Of a stretch of 64,000 nt of DNA, positions 1 through 8,547 are shown piece after piece. Position numbers and translations under genes: made by a program. Below the pieces are notes generated by a model, which was not told the origin of the DNA, made no database searches, and saw nothing but the letters and a program-made list of their open reading frames with translations. Source of the stretch: CAWELS01 sp964468205 (lineage in GTDB: Bacteria; Acidobacteriota; Terriglobia; Bryobacterales; Bryobacteraceae). Every line of letters starts with the position of its first letter. Within the stretch, counting starts at the first letter, position 1. The stretch is taken from NCBI GenBank assembly GCA_964468205.1, contig CAYXVG010000019.1, positions 49,643-113,642 on the forward strand, read 5' to 3'.

Positions 1-138
1 CACTTCGTGAAGTCGGTTAAGGTCGGCGATATCGTCGCCGTCCTTCCCATTCACTCTTGCCTCACGGCTAATCTGATGAACGGTTACTGGACGCTCGACG
101 GCCGCCGGATTGACTGTCTCCGGTTGCCGGACATCTGA
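1..138 (+). CDS. C-terminal end of a D-threonine aldolase / D-serine dehydratase-like PLP enzyme (partial)
   Basis: Only the last 45 codons are inside the window; the reading frame is open from base 1 and stops with TGA at 136-138. The peptide contains VGDIVAVLPIHSCLTANL. The pattern P-x-H-x-C followed by a short beta strand is the metal-binding signature at the end of the D-serine dehydratase-like domain found in bacterial low-specificity D-threonine aldolases and eukaryotic DSD1 (alanine-racemase-like barrel plus this C-terminal domain). By family knowledge the His and Cys hold the divalent metal beside PLP. The substrate cannot be told from this fragment. The assignment rests on a short motif. 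Confidence 0.6.
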   Translation, partial: HFVKSVKVGDIVAVLPIHSCLTANLMNGYWTLDGRRIDCLRLPDI

Positions 139-146
139 TTCGATCG

Positions 147-407
147 CTAGCTCGCGGCCGCCCCGCGCGCTTTCGGCCGCCGCTGGGAAACCGTCTGCTC
201 ACGAAGCCTGGCCCGGAGACACGCAAATTCACTCCGGGAACAGCCCATCGCCGCCATGACGCTCCGCTCGTCCTGCCCATGAACGTAATAACGGATCAAC
301 ATCTCCAGCTCCCGCTTGGAGCATCCCGCCAGCAAAACGGCAAGCCTTCGCGACATCGACACCACCCGGTCATGCGCGGCGGGCCCAAAGGCAGCTCGAT
401 CCTTCAT
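147..407 (-). CDS. Small protein with a sigma-70 region-4-like helix-turn-helix
   Basis: An 86-residue protein read leftward, with a good ribosome binding site (GAGGAG about 9 nt before the ATG at 407). Residues roughly 30-68 (SKRELEMLIRYYVHGQDERS, then a second helix with MGCSRSEFACLRARLRE) have the spacing of a sigma region 4 / response-regulator type helix-turn-helix: an acidic first helix, a G turn, then a recognition helix ending in basic residues. There is no region 2, so it cannot be a complete sigma factor. It could be an anti-sigma-type or DNA-binding regulator. It converges on the aldolase fragment and is divergent from the sulfatase-fold gene at 644. Confidence 0.55.
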   Translation of the reverse strand: MKDRAAFGPAAHDRVVSMSRRLAVLLAGCSKRELEMLIRYYVHGQDERSVMAAMGCSRSEFACLRARLREQTVSQRRPKARGAAAS

Positions 408-481
408 CTACAAAATCTCCTCGTTATGTCCACTGGCCCTCGCGGGGAGTGGCAATGGTCCAGGAACCACAGTCGTTGGGT

Positions 482-492
482 TACCTAAGGTA
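482..492. promoter_or_regulatory. Short perfect palindrome in the divergent intergenic region
   Basis: TACCT-A-AGGTA is an 11-bp perfect inverted repeat placed between the divergent starts at 407 and 644, so it is positioned like an operator. It extends imperfectly on both sides (GGG..ACC / GGT..GCCC). No regulator can be assigned. Confidence 0.3.
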
Positions 493-496
493 GTGC

Positions 497-551
497 CCTG
501 AGAACAGTAAAAATCGCCCCTAATATCGGATTTTTCCGAATGGTACTCAGG
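497..551. other. Nested inverted repeats upstream of the sulfatase-fold gene
   Basis: An outer pair CCTGAG (497-502) / CTCAGG (546-551) encloses an inner pair AAAAATC (509-515) / GATTTTT (529-535). Together they could form a bulged stem in RNA or a protein site in DNA. The element lies about 90 nt before the start codon at 644 and overlaps no supported gene. Confidence 0.3.
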
Positions 552-630
552 CGCCTGCGGTACTAGCGCATCGGCCGCTTCCGCCCGGAACTCGGTCTCG
601 GGAGATTTGGGGTTCACCACCAGCCTCCGG

Positions 631-636
631 TAAACT
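631..636 (+). promoter_or_regulatory. -10 box (TAAACT) abutting the start codon at 644
   Basis: TAAACT ends 7 nt before ATG 644, with TTGGGG (607-612) 18 bp upstream as a weak -35. Transcription would begin at or next to the start codon. No Shine-Dalgarno sequence is visible. Confidence 0.35.
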
Positions 637-643
637 GTTCGTA

Positions 644-2035
644 ATGGATTCCATGCGTGTACTGTTCGCGCTCGTATTGTCTGCGCTGTCTGGGATGGCG
701 GCACAGCAGGCGCAGGAGGGGCCCAACGTACTTCTCATCACGATTGATACACTCAGGGCCGACCACCTGTCGTCATACGGCTATCACCTCCGGACCTCGC
801 CGAACATCGACAAGCTCGCGGAAAGCGGTGTCCGTTTCACCAGGGCTCACACGGTGATCCCACTGACCGGCCCCGCCCATCTCTCACTCTTTACCGGCCG
901 TTACCCGCAGGAACATGGAGGAAGGATCAACGGCATCGCCTTCAACCGGGATGCACGCCTGGTCTTCCTCCCCCAGGTCTTGCGCTCCTATGGCTATACC
1001 ACCGCGGCGTTCGTCAGCGCCTGGCCCTTGACCAGCCGGATGACACAGCTCAACAACTGGTTCGACCTTTACGACGAGGACTTGCCGCGCGAATACCAGA
1101 TGGTGAACTCGATGCGCCACGCGAGCGACGTGACGCCGAAGGCCTTGACCTGGCTCCGGCACGAACGGGACAAGGAGCAGCCGTTTCTACTTTGGGTGCA
1201 TTACTTCGATCCTCATAGCCCCTACGAACTCCGCGAGCGATTTGCAGATCTTGAAAAGATTGGTGAAGCGCCGCCGCCGGCTCCCGGCTTGGATTCAGAC
1301 ACAGCCCAGGAGCGCATACGACAGTACAACTCCGAAATCGGCTTCACCGACTACTACATCGGTATCCTGCTCGATGAGCTGGAGCGTCAGGACATCTATG
1401 ACAACACTCTGGTTGTCCTCGTCGCCGACCACGGCGAGAGCCTGGGCGAGCACGACTATATCGGCCACGGCCGCCAGCTTTACGATCCGATAGTCCGCAT
1501 CCCCCTCATCATGCGTCTGCCCGGCCACACTACCGCCGGCAAGGTTGTCGATAGCGAAGTATCCATCATCGACATTGCGTCCACTGTCGCCGATCTCACC
1601 GTGAAGAAGATCGACCCGGATCTGCAGCTACCCATCCAGTTTGGCGGCCGCAGTCTTGCGAAAGTCATCAACGGGGACGCTGAAGCACAAGAGCAGATGG
1701 TCCGCTTCGTGACGTTCGGAGGCAAAAAGGGTTTCTTGCCGAAGTTCATCGCCGACCTATTCCGGGACAAAGACGGTCCGCCCCTTAAAATGGGCCACAC
1801 GCTCGGACTGCGGAAAGTGATCTATACGCCGGATGACAAGTACCTCGAGATCTTCAATATCCAGCAGGATCCGCTCGAGCTCAAGCCGGTGGAGCCCAGA
1901 AGCAAAAGCCCGCTCTTCAAGACTGAAGTCAGCCGGCTGAAGCGTTGGTTCGACTCCACCGCCGGAGCAGCCGGCGAAAATACGATGACCCAAGAGGACA
2001 TCAAGGCCCTCAAGAGCCTTGGTTATCTGCAGTAA
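644..2035 (+). CDS. Exported sulfatase-fold hydrolase with Thr in place of the FGly cysteine
   Basis: A 463-aa member of the alkaline phosphatase/sulfatase superfamily with an N-terminal signal peptide (residues about 4-20). Metal ligands are visible near residues 35-40 (TIDTLRADH) and in DHGESLGEHDYIGHG further on. At the nucleophile site, where sulfatases read C-x-P-x-R, this protein reads T75-G-P-A-H79. It therefore lacks the cysteine that is turned into formylglycine and the following arginine. A Thr nucleophile is used by alkaline-phosphatase-fold phosphodiesterases, so phospho-ester or phosphonate hydrolysis, or a non-FGly activity, is more likely than sulfate-ester cleavage. The C-terminus (DIKALKSLGYLQ) is typical of this bacterial subgroup. 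ATG 653 is an alternative start. Confidence 0.8.
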   Translation: MDSMRVLFALVLSALSGMAAQQAQEGPNVLLITIDTLRADHLSSYGYHLRTSPNIDKLAESGVRFTRAHTVIPLTGPAHLSLFTGRYPQEHGGRINGIAFNRDARLVFLPQVLRSYGYTTAAFVSAWPLTSRMTQLNNWFDLYDEDLPREYQMVNSMRHASDVTPKALTWLRHERDKEQPFLLWVHYFDPHSPYELRERFADLEKIGEAPPPAPGLDSDTAQERIRQYNSEIGFTDYYIGILLDELERQDIYDNTLVVLVADHGESLGEHDYIGHGRQLYDPIVRIPLIMRLPGHTTAGKVVDSEVSIIDIASTVADLTVKKIDPDLQLPIQFGGRSLAKVINGDAEAQEQMVRFVTFGGKKGFLPKFIADLFRDKDGPPLKMGHTLGLRKVIYTPDDKYLEIFNIQQDPLELKPVEPRSKSPLFKTEVSRLKRWFDSTAGAAGENTMTQEDIKALKSLGYLQ

Positions 2036-2053
2036 GCCGAACCGGCCGGAGGA

Positions 2054-3082
2054 TCAGCCCAGCAGTTTGGTGACCTCACGCATCACGGCAAACGCGTCGG
2101 CGACATAGAGTACATCGGCTTTGCCGTGCGCCCACCCACAATTGGGATCGGTGTTGATGGCGCGGCGCTCGTTGACAAAACGCCAGCCGACCACGTGCGG
2201 TTCTTCGCCATGGCAGCAGGTCGCGAGACCCTTGGAATGGCGCGGCGTCGAGCCGGTCTGGCCCACTTGGTGCATATGGGTCAGAAATGGCAGCACCGCC
2301 TGTCCTTCTCCCGACAAGTCGACCAGCGATTTGCTCGATCCGAGTGAGCACTTGGTCTTCCGCACGAATTCCTGGATAAGTTCGGAGGCTTCGTTAATGT
2401 GAACCTGGCCGTCACCCTGCTTCTTTGTCCAGCCCGCGCCGGCGACGAACAGCATTTCGGAATCCGGCCGGATCGTCTGCTCATCCGCCTCGGGCGCTTC
2501 GACGCCGATCACCTGTGTGCGCTTCAGGCTCTCCGGAACCTCGACGGGGAGCAATTCCACTGCCGCTTCGCCCGCCTCGCCGGACCAGGCCTGCCCGGCG
2601 CCGGAATCCATCAGAATCACACAGGGCCGCGCGGAGCGCGTTTGCGATACCTCGATGCGCTGGCGGTAGTACCAGCGCCGGAGCGTGAGAACGTCTTCCT
2701 CCACTTTGAGGCCCACCACATGGGAGTCCACCGCTCCTCCCAACCGCTGGCAGACACCCGGCAGAGCGCGCATCCAACGAGAAGTGGCGGGAGCGAGCAC
2801 TACGGTGGCCTCGCAAGCCTTTGAAATCGCCTCCGCCGCGGCTGTATCAGTTGCGTACCGCGGCATGGCGAACTCCTCGCCGGCAACACCGAGAAACTTC
2901 CCCGCCCCGGACGCTGCGATGGCGTTCGCCGCCTTCTGAATATCCTTGCCCACCAAGCCAACGGTCCAGGTAGATTCTTTCAGACCGCAGGCCATCCCGC
3001 GTGCGGTTTCCACCGTTTCGAACGCCGTCTTGGGCAACTCGCCATTCTCATCCGTATGAAGCAACAGCAGAATCTTTTCCAT
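2054..3082 (-). CDS. etfA: Electron transfer flavoprotein, alpha subunit (divergent)
   Basis: A 342-aa EtfA/FixB-like subunit that, with EtfB, carries electrons from acyl-CoA dehydrogenase to the quinone reductase encoded upstream. The C-terminal FAD domain is recognisable: AGAGW (for GGRG), LGSSKSLVD (for the usual GASRAAVD), QVGQTG near residue 271, and AINTDPN near the end. The usual segment YIAVGISGAIQH is replaced by an unrelated stretch containing CCHGEEPHVVG, so FAD contacts differ from textbook ETF. It starts 6 nt after etfB with AGGA a few bases before ATG. It is the last gene of the acyl-CoA dehydrogenase operon and converges on the gene ending at 2035. Confidence 0.85.
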   Translation of the reverse strand: MEKILLLLHTDENGELPKTAFETVETARGMACGLKESTWTVGLVGKDIQKAANAIAASGAGKFLGVAGEEFAMPRYATDTAAAEAISKACEATVVLAPATSRWMRALPGVCQRLGGAVDSHVVGLKVEEDVLTLRRWYYRQRIEVSQTRSARPCVILMDSGAGQAWSGEAGEAAVELLPVEVPESLKRTQVIGVEAPEADEQTIRPDSEMLFVAGAGWTKKQGDGQVHINEASELIQEFVRKTKCSLGSSKSLVDLSGEGQAVLPFLTHMHQVGQTGSTPRHSKGLATCCHGEEPHVVGWRFVNERRAINTDPNCGWAHGKADVLYVADAFAVMREVTKLLG

Positions 3083-3088
3083 GACGTC

Positions 3089-3892
3089 CTATCCCTTTAC
3101 CCACGCGAGGATCTCTTGGGCAATTTCTTCCGGCGCTAAGTCCTTCACCACCTTGGTCTGCCGCTGGTGACTGGGCAAGGCCGCGCTCTTGAACTCAATG
3201 GCCGCCCCGGTCAACTCCGCCGGCTGAGCCTTCTGGAGCGCTGGCATGAGCGCCCGCATGTTCTGCATTCCCACCTGCGGCTGATTAGGAGGTTCCGGGA
3301 GAGTGCCCGTCGCCCAGCCAAGGACCGCGGGAGGTCCCGCGCACCTCGAGACTTGGTGCACTCCGCCCTCAATGCGCTCGAGAATCCTTAGCGTTCCGCC
3401 GCTTTCCACTTCCAGGGCGTCGACTCCTTGGAACTGATCCACGATGCCAAGGAGTTCGCCAACCATCTGCATCGTGGTTCCCGAGCCCCGCGAAGCGGAT
3501 TCCCAACCACCAAAGATAAGCAGTTGTGACTTGTCCAGGCCAGGAATGCTCTCGATCGCCTTCGCCAGTGCAGCGGCCACTTCGGCACTATCAGTGAATC
3601 CGCTCGACGGCCCGTCCACGGCGATGAGCTCGAACAGCGCCTTCTGGGCAACCTTCATCATCACTTGCTGGAGCTTGGCCTTGGGGCTCAGTGCAACCAG
3701 CCAGATCTTGCTGCCCGGCGTTTTCCCGGCGAGATGGGCCGCTTCGTAGAGCGCGTGCGCCGACCAGGGGTCCAAGACCGCCGGCAGCATCATCTCGTTC
3801 TTCAGCGAAGGCCCTTGCGGACCCGGTACCGGTTCGAGTGTCTGCAGCGGATCCGGTACAATGCCGCCGCAGACGACAATTTGGTAGCTCAT
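3089..3892 (-). CDS. etfB: Electron transfer flavoprotein, beta subunit
   Basis: A 267-aa EtfB/FixA-like subunit, normal length for the family. Visible family features are the N-terminal strand and loop (IVVCGGIVPDP), the conserved alternation around LDPWSAHALYEAAHLA (the region that carries the N-E-x-D-x-x-A-L-E motif in classical ETF, here degenerate), and the nucleotide-binding region ending in a basic, proline-rich C-terminus (KVVKDLAPEEIAQEILAWV). The spacing to etfA is 6 nt and both follow the FixC-FixX-like gene. Whether it binds AMP (as in ordinary ETF) or FAD (as in bifurcating ETF) cannot be decided by eye. AGGA lies about 9 nt before the ATG. Confidence 0.85.
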   Translation of the reverse strand: MSYQIVVCGGIVPDPLQTLEPVPGPQGPSLKNEMMLPAVLDPWSAHALYEAAHLAGKTPGSKIWLVALSPKAKLQQVMMKVAQKALFELIAVDGPSSGFTDSAEVAAALAKAIESIPGLDKSQLLIFGGWESASRGSGTTMQMVGELLGIVDQFQGVDALEVESGGTLRILERIEGGVHQVSRCAGPPAVLGWATGTLPEPPNQPQVGMQNMRALMPALQKAQPAELTGAAIEFKSAALPSHQRQTKVVKDLAPEEIAQEILAWVKG

Positions 3893-3980
3893 ACTAAAAG
3901 TCCTTTCCGAATAGCCGGTAAATAACGCTCACGAACGCCAGGACAACGTTATAGTGAACGGCGTTCATCTGCGGCTCCCA

Positions 3981-5813
3981 CTAATTCTCGGCCGAGTGCA
4001 AGCCTCCCGCCCCGGCTTCAAACCGGATGTTATCTTCCGAGCAATTCCAGATGCACGCCCCGCAATGCACGCACTTCTCGCGGTCGAACCCTGGAACGCC
4101 GCCCTCCCCGGGGTGGATTGCCTCGCCGGAACAGATCTCCACGCAGATCTTCGTGCCACAGGTTTCACAGAGGTTGGGGTACGGAAAGACAACGTGATCG
4201 GCGACGCCGGCCGGGGCCTGAACTTTTCCACCGATCAGCAGGGCGTCCTGCTGGCTCACCAGCAGCTTTCCGTCATACTCGATGGCGGGCCAGCCGCTCG
4301 CCTCCATCAGGGCGTCGTGAAGGGGCTTTCCTTGCCGCTCGCACTCGTTTCTGATCTTGTCAATCTCGTCGCGGCTCAGGCGGTCGAGGAAGAAGTCCTC
4401 GATCTTGCCCATCCGCTCGTGGGGAGCCTTCGGCTCGCCGGGAACGGCCAGCCGCCCCCCCGAAAGGCCGGTGAGACCCATACCGAGAAAGCCGGGAATC
4501 ACTCCCCGGGTAAACCCATCGCGCGCCTTCCCGGCCACCCGGCCCTCGCTCTCCACCCAACTTTGGCGGCGTCGCGCCACGTAGGCCGCCTCCAGGTTCT
4601 CCTTCGTGAACGCCTTCCCCCCTTCGAGCAGTTCGATCACGCCCTCGGCAAGTTGCACTCCGGTAGCCCAGGCTTCGTCGACTCCAGAACCGGTGAGGAC
4701 ATTCGTCGAGCCGGATCCCTCGCCGATGCGGGCGTAGCCGTCTCCAGCGAGATGAGGCTCGCCGCGGCGGCCGGATTCCTGCAGCGATTTCGCCCCCCAG
4801 CTTCGCAGAGCGCCTCCCTTCAGGTAGCGCCACAGATAGGGGTGCTGGATGAAATGCTGCAAGTACCGGTAGGTGGTGCGGACCGGGTTGTCGAACCACG
4901 AGGGCACGAATATGCCAACCGAGGCGATATTGCCCGGATGCACGTAGAAGAAGCCGAAAATCTCGGGCTCCGGGTAGCCGATCGTGTGAAAAACAGTGCC
5001 CGGCTTCAAACCGGCGCCCTCCGGCAGATCGACGACGAACTTCATCCCCACGGCCCACTCGTTCCGGTGATGTCCCTCGGGAAGTCCAAACTCCTCGTCG
5101 AGCTTCCGGCCGACGGGGCCGACCGGGCCATCGCCGATTACCGTGAGCCGAGCCTTCACGTCCATGCCCGGCATGTGAGCCGCGGCGGGCGTGCCGTCCT
5201 TCTCGACGCCCTGGTCCACCAGCCGGATCCCGGTCACCTTACGGTCCTCCATTAAGGCTTGGGATACGGGCGATCCGGGCCAGATCTGCACCATTCCGCT
5301 CATCATGAGCTGCTGGCCGACCCAGGAATTGAACTGTCCGATCGACAGAACTAACCCGTCGGCCTTGTGCAGAAAGTCCGGCGTATAGGGCAATTCGATC
5401 GCGTGATGTTCGTACCGGAACCCGGACCGGAAAGCGCGGATGAACTTATCGGCGGCGCGCATCGCCCAGGGACGGCGAGAAGCTCCGTGAGGATCGAGCA
5501 GGTACAGAACCTTCTCCTCGGCCACGTTCGCGGCCAAGGGAATCTCTTCGGGGTTGAGATCCGGATAGCTCCCGCGAATGGATCGGGCCCGGGTCACAAC
5601 GCCCGAGACGCCAAAACCGATGTCGTCGGCCCGCTCGTAACAGACCACTTGGAGCGGCATGCCGGGCATGGCCTGGCTTTCGAGCGGCGCGCCGTCCGGA
5701 TCGGCGAGCCTCCGGGCGAGGGTCGAAAGGAAGCCGCCGGCGGCGGGACCAAAACCCACGCAGGCGATATCCACATCCATGGACTGGCGAGGAACTTCAG
5801 GGGTATCGCTCAT
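3981..5813 (-). CDS. ETF:quinone oxidoreductase-like flavoprotein with fused C-terminal ferredoxin domain (FixC-FixX type)
   Basis: A 610-aa flavoprotein. Residues about 14-30 hold the FAD dinucleotide fold (ACVGFGPAAGGFL). The middle contains the membrane-associated substrate region (GYARIGEGSGSTNVLTGSGV, where ETF-QO carries its conserved GE-A/G motif). From about residue 551 the C-terminus is a ferredoxin domain with CETCGTKICVEIC and CVHCGACIWNC, enough cysteines for at least one [4Fe-4S] cluster. By family knowledge it takes electrons from reduced ETF at the membrane and passes them to quinone. It lies between the acyl-CoA dehydrogenase and etfBA in one minus-strand operon. The domains are separate proteins (FixC, FixX) in fix operons. 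Start chosen at ATG 5813; Met at 5780 is possible. Confidence 0.85.
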   Translation of the reverse strand: MSDTPEVPRQSMDVDIACVGFGPAAGGFLSTLARRLADPDGAPLESQAMPGMPLQVVCYERADDIGFGVSGVVTRARSIRGSYPDLNPEEIPLAANVAEEKVLYLLDPHGASRRPWAMRAADKFIRAFRSGFRYEHHAIELPYTPDFLHKADGLVLSIGQFNSWVGQQLMMSGMVQIWPGSPVSQALMEDRKVTGIRLVDQGVEKDGTPAAAHMPGMDVKARLTVIGDGPVGPVGRKLDEEFGLPEGHHRNEWAVGMKFVVDLPEGAGLKPGTVFHTIGYPEPEIFGFFYVHPGNIASVGIFVPSWFDNPVRTTYRYLQHFIQHPYLWRYLKGGALRSWGAKSLQESGRRGEPHLAGDGYARIGEGSGSTNVLTGSGVDEAWATGVQLAEGVIELLEGGKAFTKENLEAAYVARRRQSWVESEGRVAGKARDGFTRGVIPGFLGMGLTGLSGGRLAVPGEPKAPHERMGKIEDFFLDRLSRDEIDKIRNECERQGKPLHDALMEASGWPAIEYDGKLLVSQQDALLIGGKVQAPAGVADHVVFPYPNLCETCGTKICVEICSGEAIHPGEGGVPGFDREKCVHCGACIWNCSEDNIRFEAGAGGLHSAEN

Positions 5814-5855
5814 GTCTGAAATCTCGTGCGGCGGCTGGACTCGTCAAGAACCGTC

Positions 5856-8087
5856 TCACTGCGGATAGTCCAGAGCTGCTGGAATCATCACCTTGGTCAG
5901 GGCTTTGGCCGCCCTGCTTTTGGCGAGCATCGCGCCGGTAAGACAGCCGTCGAGTTTCGTGCGCAGGCGGCTGAAATCCTCGTACCCTTCGAAACGCACA
6001 CACGGGCCGGCCTTCGATGGGTGCGTACCATCGGATTTGACGACGTCGGTCGCGTAACCTGACAAGCCGGGCGCCATGGCTTCTATCGCCAACAGCTCTT
6101 CCTCGGCAAAACAGCCCTCGTGGTTCTCCGCGTCCCAAGCTGGATGCCTGTTGTAACCGTAGACGAGTTCGGCACAGATGCGGCCGGCCTCGCTGGCCGC
6201 CCGCGACGCCTGCATATGCGCCAGGTCAAAGAAGAACTCCACCGTGCCGGCCAAGCCCTCGGCGGCCACCGGGTTCTCCGGCCCTTTCTTTTCCAATTCG
6301 ATTACATCGAGGATCTGCTGCCGGGAAGCAAGCAGCCAGCATAAAGCGTCGGCCAGCGGGAATGTGATACCCTGCCGCGCCCCGTGGTAAAGCTTAGCTC
6401 CTTCCGCGTCCTTATGGGTCTGCAGATGTTTGAGGGTGAACAGCCACAACTGCATGGCGGAGGCGAGCGCGCAAGCGCCTGAGCCGGGCTTCCCGCCGGC
6501 GATGCGGCGCAGGTCTTGAATCCAGGTTCTGAGCTGGGCCAGGAAGATCTCGTTGGTCATCGTGATGCTCAACTGCCGGCGCTGAACGGCTTCCGGGCCT
6601 TCATAGGTGGCTTCGAGTTGGGCGTCCATCCACTTGTGTCCGAGGAATCCCGGGCAGTCCTCGGTGATGCCATAGCCGCCCATCAGGCTCACCGCTTCGC
6701 GCATCACGTTGGCGCCGTGGCCGGTGTTCCACAGCTTGGTGGCCGGGCAGGTCACGTTGGCACTTGCGTCGAGGACGAGGAAGCGCACGATGACGTCGCT
6801 CTTGAGCTCCTCGTAGCGGGCCTGGTCACGCCGCTCTTCGGGCTGCATTTCGAGCGCGATGAGCTCCAGCGCCTGCTTCTCCCGCTTCCGGAGGAACTTC
6901 ACCGCGGCCATGCCGCCTTTCACTCCAGCAGCGGCAAGAATGGCGTCTTTTTGCCTCTCGATCGGGTCGAGCTCGTCAAAGAGGCGAGCGGTGTCGAACC
7001 CAAGCGATGCGGCCGCCTCGCCGGTCGCCCAGACGTCGAGCAGGCGATGAAGCACGTCCTCGCGCTGTTGCAGGCCGTACTCGTAGCGCGGGGAACCGGC
7101 GGGAACCGCCTCGCCCCCCCGAAAGCGGTCGCGGTGATAGCGTATCAGCGGCTCCACGGCGGAAAGCAGCTTGGCGGCGGTCATCAGACCGACACCGACA
7201 CGAGTCCGCCGGAAGACAGCCTCGATGATCTGGCCGTGGCTGTAGTTTGGTACGATTACGCCGTCCTGAATGGTATACCCGCCGATGATCCGGCTGGCGG
7301 GAACCTTCAGGTTGAAGGCCGGGTCATTGGTGGCGGAAAGTTGGTGCACCAGCTTCCGCGCCGCCGCCCCGCGGTCATAGATGCCAGGATCGCCTTCCTC
7401 CAGTATCACCATGCACGAGCCCTTGATGCGCTCGTCGGCGGAATCGACGGCCGCCGTCACGAAGTTCGCGAAGGCCATGTTAGTGATGAAACGGCCGCGC
7501 TTGGTGACTTCGAGCAGCGGCTCCTCTGTCCCGGTCCACTCCGCGACGCGCATCTTGCCGCCGAGGAGTCCGGTCTCCACTCCAACGTAAGGGAGCGGCT
7601 CGGTGAGGCAGAAAGCTCCCCGCCAGGGTTCGCTTCCCGGCGTTTCGCCCTGCGCGGAAAGGGTGATGTACTTCCTCTTCTGCTCTTCCGTGCCGCGCTC
7701 ATGAATCGGCGCCAGGGCCAGCCCCGTGGCGAGGCTGCAGGTGGCTGCGCCGCCGTCCACCCAAGCCAACTCGAACGCCGAGAGGGCCAGGGCGAGGTTC
7801 TTCGGGCCTTCCAAATATCCGCCGTATTCCGGGTCCGCGAAGATCGAGGAAAGCCCAGCCGCGTCGAACTCCTTGAGCATCTCATTCTTGCGGTCCGTCC
7901 ACTCGTGGGAGTTGCGGACACCCTCGGCGACCATCTTGGCGACAACGCCGCGAGCGACCTGGCGCACGGACTGTACCATCATCTGTAGGTCAAACCGGCC
8001 GGTGAACCTCCACATAATCTGACGGACATCGTCCCCCGGCAGCGTTCGGAGGGTCTCGGTCGTACTTGTTGCAGCGCTCTCGGACAT
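5856..8087 (-). CDS. Acyl-CoA dehydrogenase, long form
   Basis: At 743 aa this exceeds the 380-620 aa of common acyl-CoA dehydrogenases. The ACAD core is clear: the substrate/FAD region with FCLTEP, the helical C-terminal domain with GGYGITEDCPGFLG near residue 472, and TYEGPEAVQRRQL near 494. The last corresponds to the YEG motif carrying the catalytic glutamate in short- and medium-chain enzymes. After this core there are some 230 further residues, mainly helical, as in very-long-chain type enzymes. Start placed at ATG 8087 (MSESAATS) because AGGA lies about 9 nt upstream. It heads the operon with the ETF-QO-like gene and etfBA, so its electrons are expected to leave through them. Acyl chain specificity is unknown. 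Confidence 0.85.
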   Translation of the reverse strand: MSESAATSTTETLRTLPGDDVRQIMWRFTGRFDLQMMVQSVRQVARGVVAKMVAEGVRNSHEWTDRKNEMLKEFDAAGLSSIFADPEYGGYLEGPKNLALALSAFELAWVDGGAATCSLATGLALAPIHERGTEEQKRKYITLSAQGETPGSEPWRGAFCLTEPLPYVGVETGLLGGKMRVAEWTGTEEPLLEVTKRGRFITNMAFANFVTAAVDSADERIKGSCMVILEEGDPGIYDRGAAARKLVHQLSATNDPAFNLKVPASRIIGGYTIQDGVIVPNYSHGQIIEAVFRRTRVGVGLMTAAKLLSAVEPLIRYHRDRFRGGEAVPAGSPRYEYGLQQREDVLHRLLDVWATGEAAASLGFDTARLFDELDPIERQKDAILAAAGVKGGMAAVKFLRKREKQALELIALEMQPEERRDQARYEELKSDVIVRFLVLDASANVTCPATKLWNTGHGANVMREAVSLMGGYGITEDCPGFLGHKWMDAQLEATYEGPEAVQRRQLSITMTNEIFLAQLRTWIQDLRRIAGGKPGSGACALASAMQLWLFTLKHLQTHKDAEGAKLYHGARQGITFPLADALCWLLASRQQILDVIELEKKGPENPVAAEGLAGTVEFFFDLAHMQASRAASEAGRICAELVYGYNRHPAWDAENHEGCFAEEELLAIEAMAPGLSGYATDVVKSDGTHPSKAGPCVRFEGYEDFSRLRTKLDGCLTGAMLAKSRAAKALTKVMIPAALDYPQ

Positions 8088-8356
8088 GGATTCGCGGTCC
8101 TTTCTCGTCGGGCAGGCCAAGCTGCCCCGTAGGGAAAACAGGTCTCTAGATCCGATTCTGTCCCTGATAGGGTATCGATGCCCAGCTTACCAAATTGTGA
8201 TGTTCAGCATCCGCATTGCCAAACTGCACCCAGGAGGGAACCACATTGAAATCAACAGGCTGGCAGTGTATCCAGCACCTGTTTGGACGGCGCCCATTCG
8301 CAGCGTTGGGGCACATTTGGCCAGGGGTACGGGCCAGTCAACCCGCACGGTTGCGC

Positions 8357-8362
8357 TACAAT
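8357..8362 (+). promoter_or_regulatory. -10 box for tRNA-Pro
   Basis: TACAAT lies 10 nt before the mature tRNA 5' end, the position expected for a tRNA promoter. The -35 region (around 8335-8343) is weak. Confidence 0.4.
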
Positions 8363-8372
8363 AACATTTTGG

Positions 8373-8449
<77 letters not shown>

Positions 8450-8535
8450 AATCCTCTCGACCTTTCGTTCTCTAAACTGGCCTTACGGGCCATTTCCGTC
8501 CGCCGGATGTGTGTCGCATTCCGCTCGAACCAGCC

Positions 8536-8541
8536 TATAAT
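8536..8541 (+). promoter_or_regulatory. -10 box (TATAAT) abutting the start codon at 8548
   Basis: A perfect TATAAT ends 6 nt before ATG 8548. With the usual 6-7 nt to the transcription start, the mRNA would begin at the A of the start codon. The -35 is poor. Confidence 0.45.
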
Positions 8542-8547
8542 GAGGCC

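Noticed and set aside
408..704. Minus-strand frame (98 codons) between the small sigma-like gene and the sulfatase-fold gene
   Set aside because: No ribosome binding site, low-complexity sequence, and it overlaps the sulfatase-fold gene start and the inverted repeats.
3954..5255. Long plus-strand frame (433 codons) opposite the ETF-quinone oxidoreductase-like gene
   Set aside because: It is a shadow of the strongly GC-biased flavoprotein gene, whose FAD and ferredoxin motifs are intact; no protein-like motif is present in the shadow.
6516..7988. Long plus-strand frame (490 codons) opposite the acyl-CoA dehydrogenase gene
   Set aside because: Same reason: composition artefact of high-GC third positions over a real gene on the other strand.
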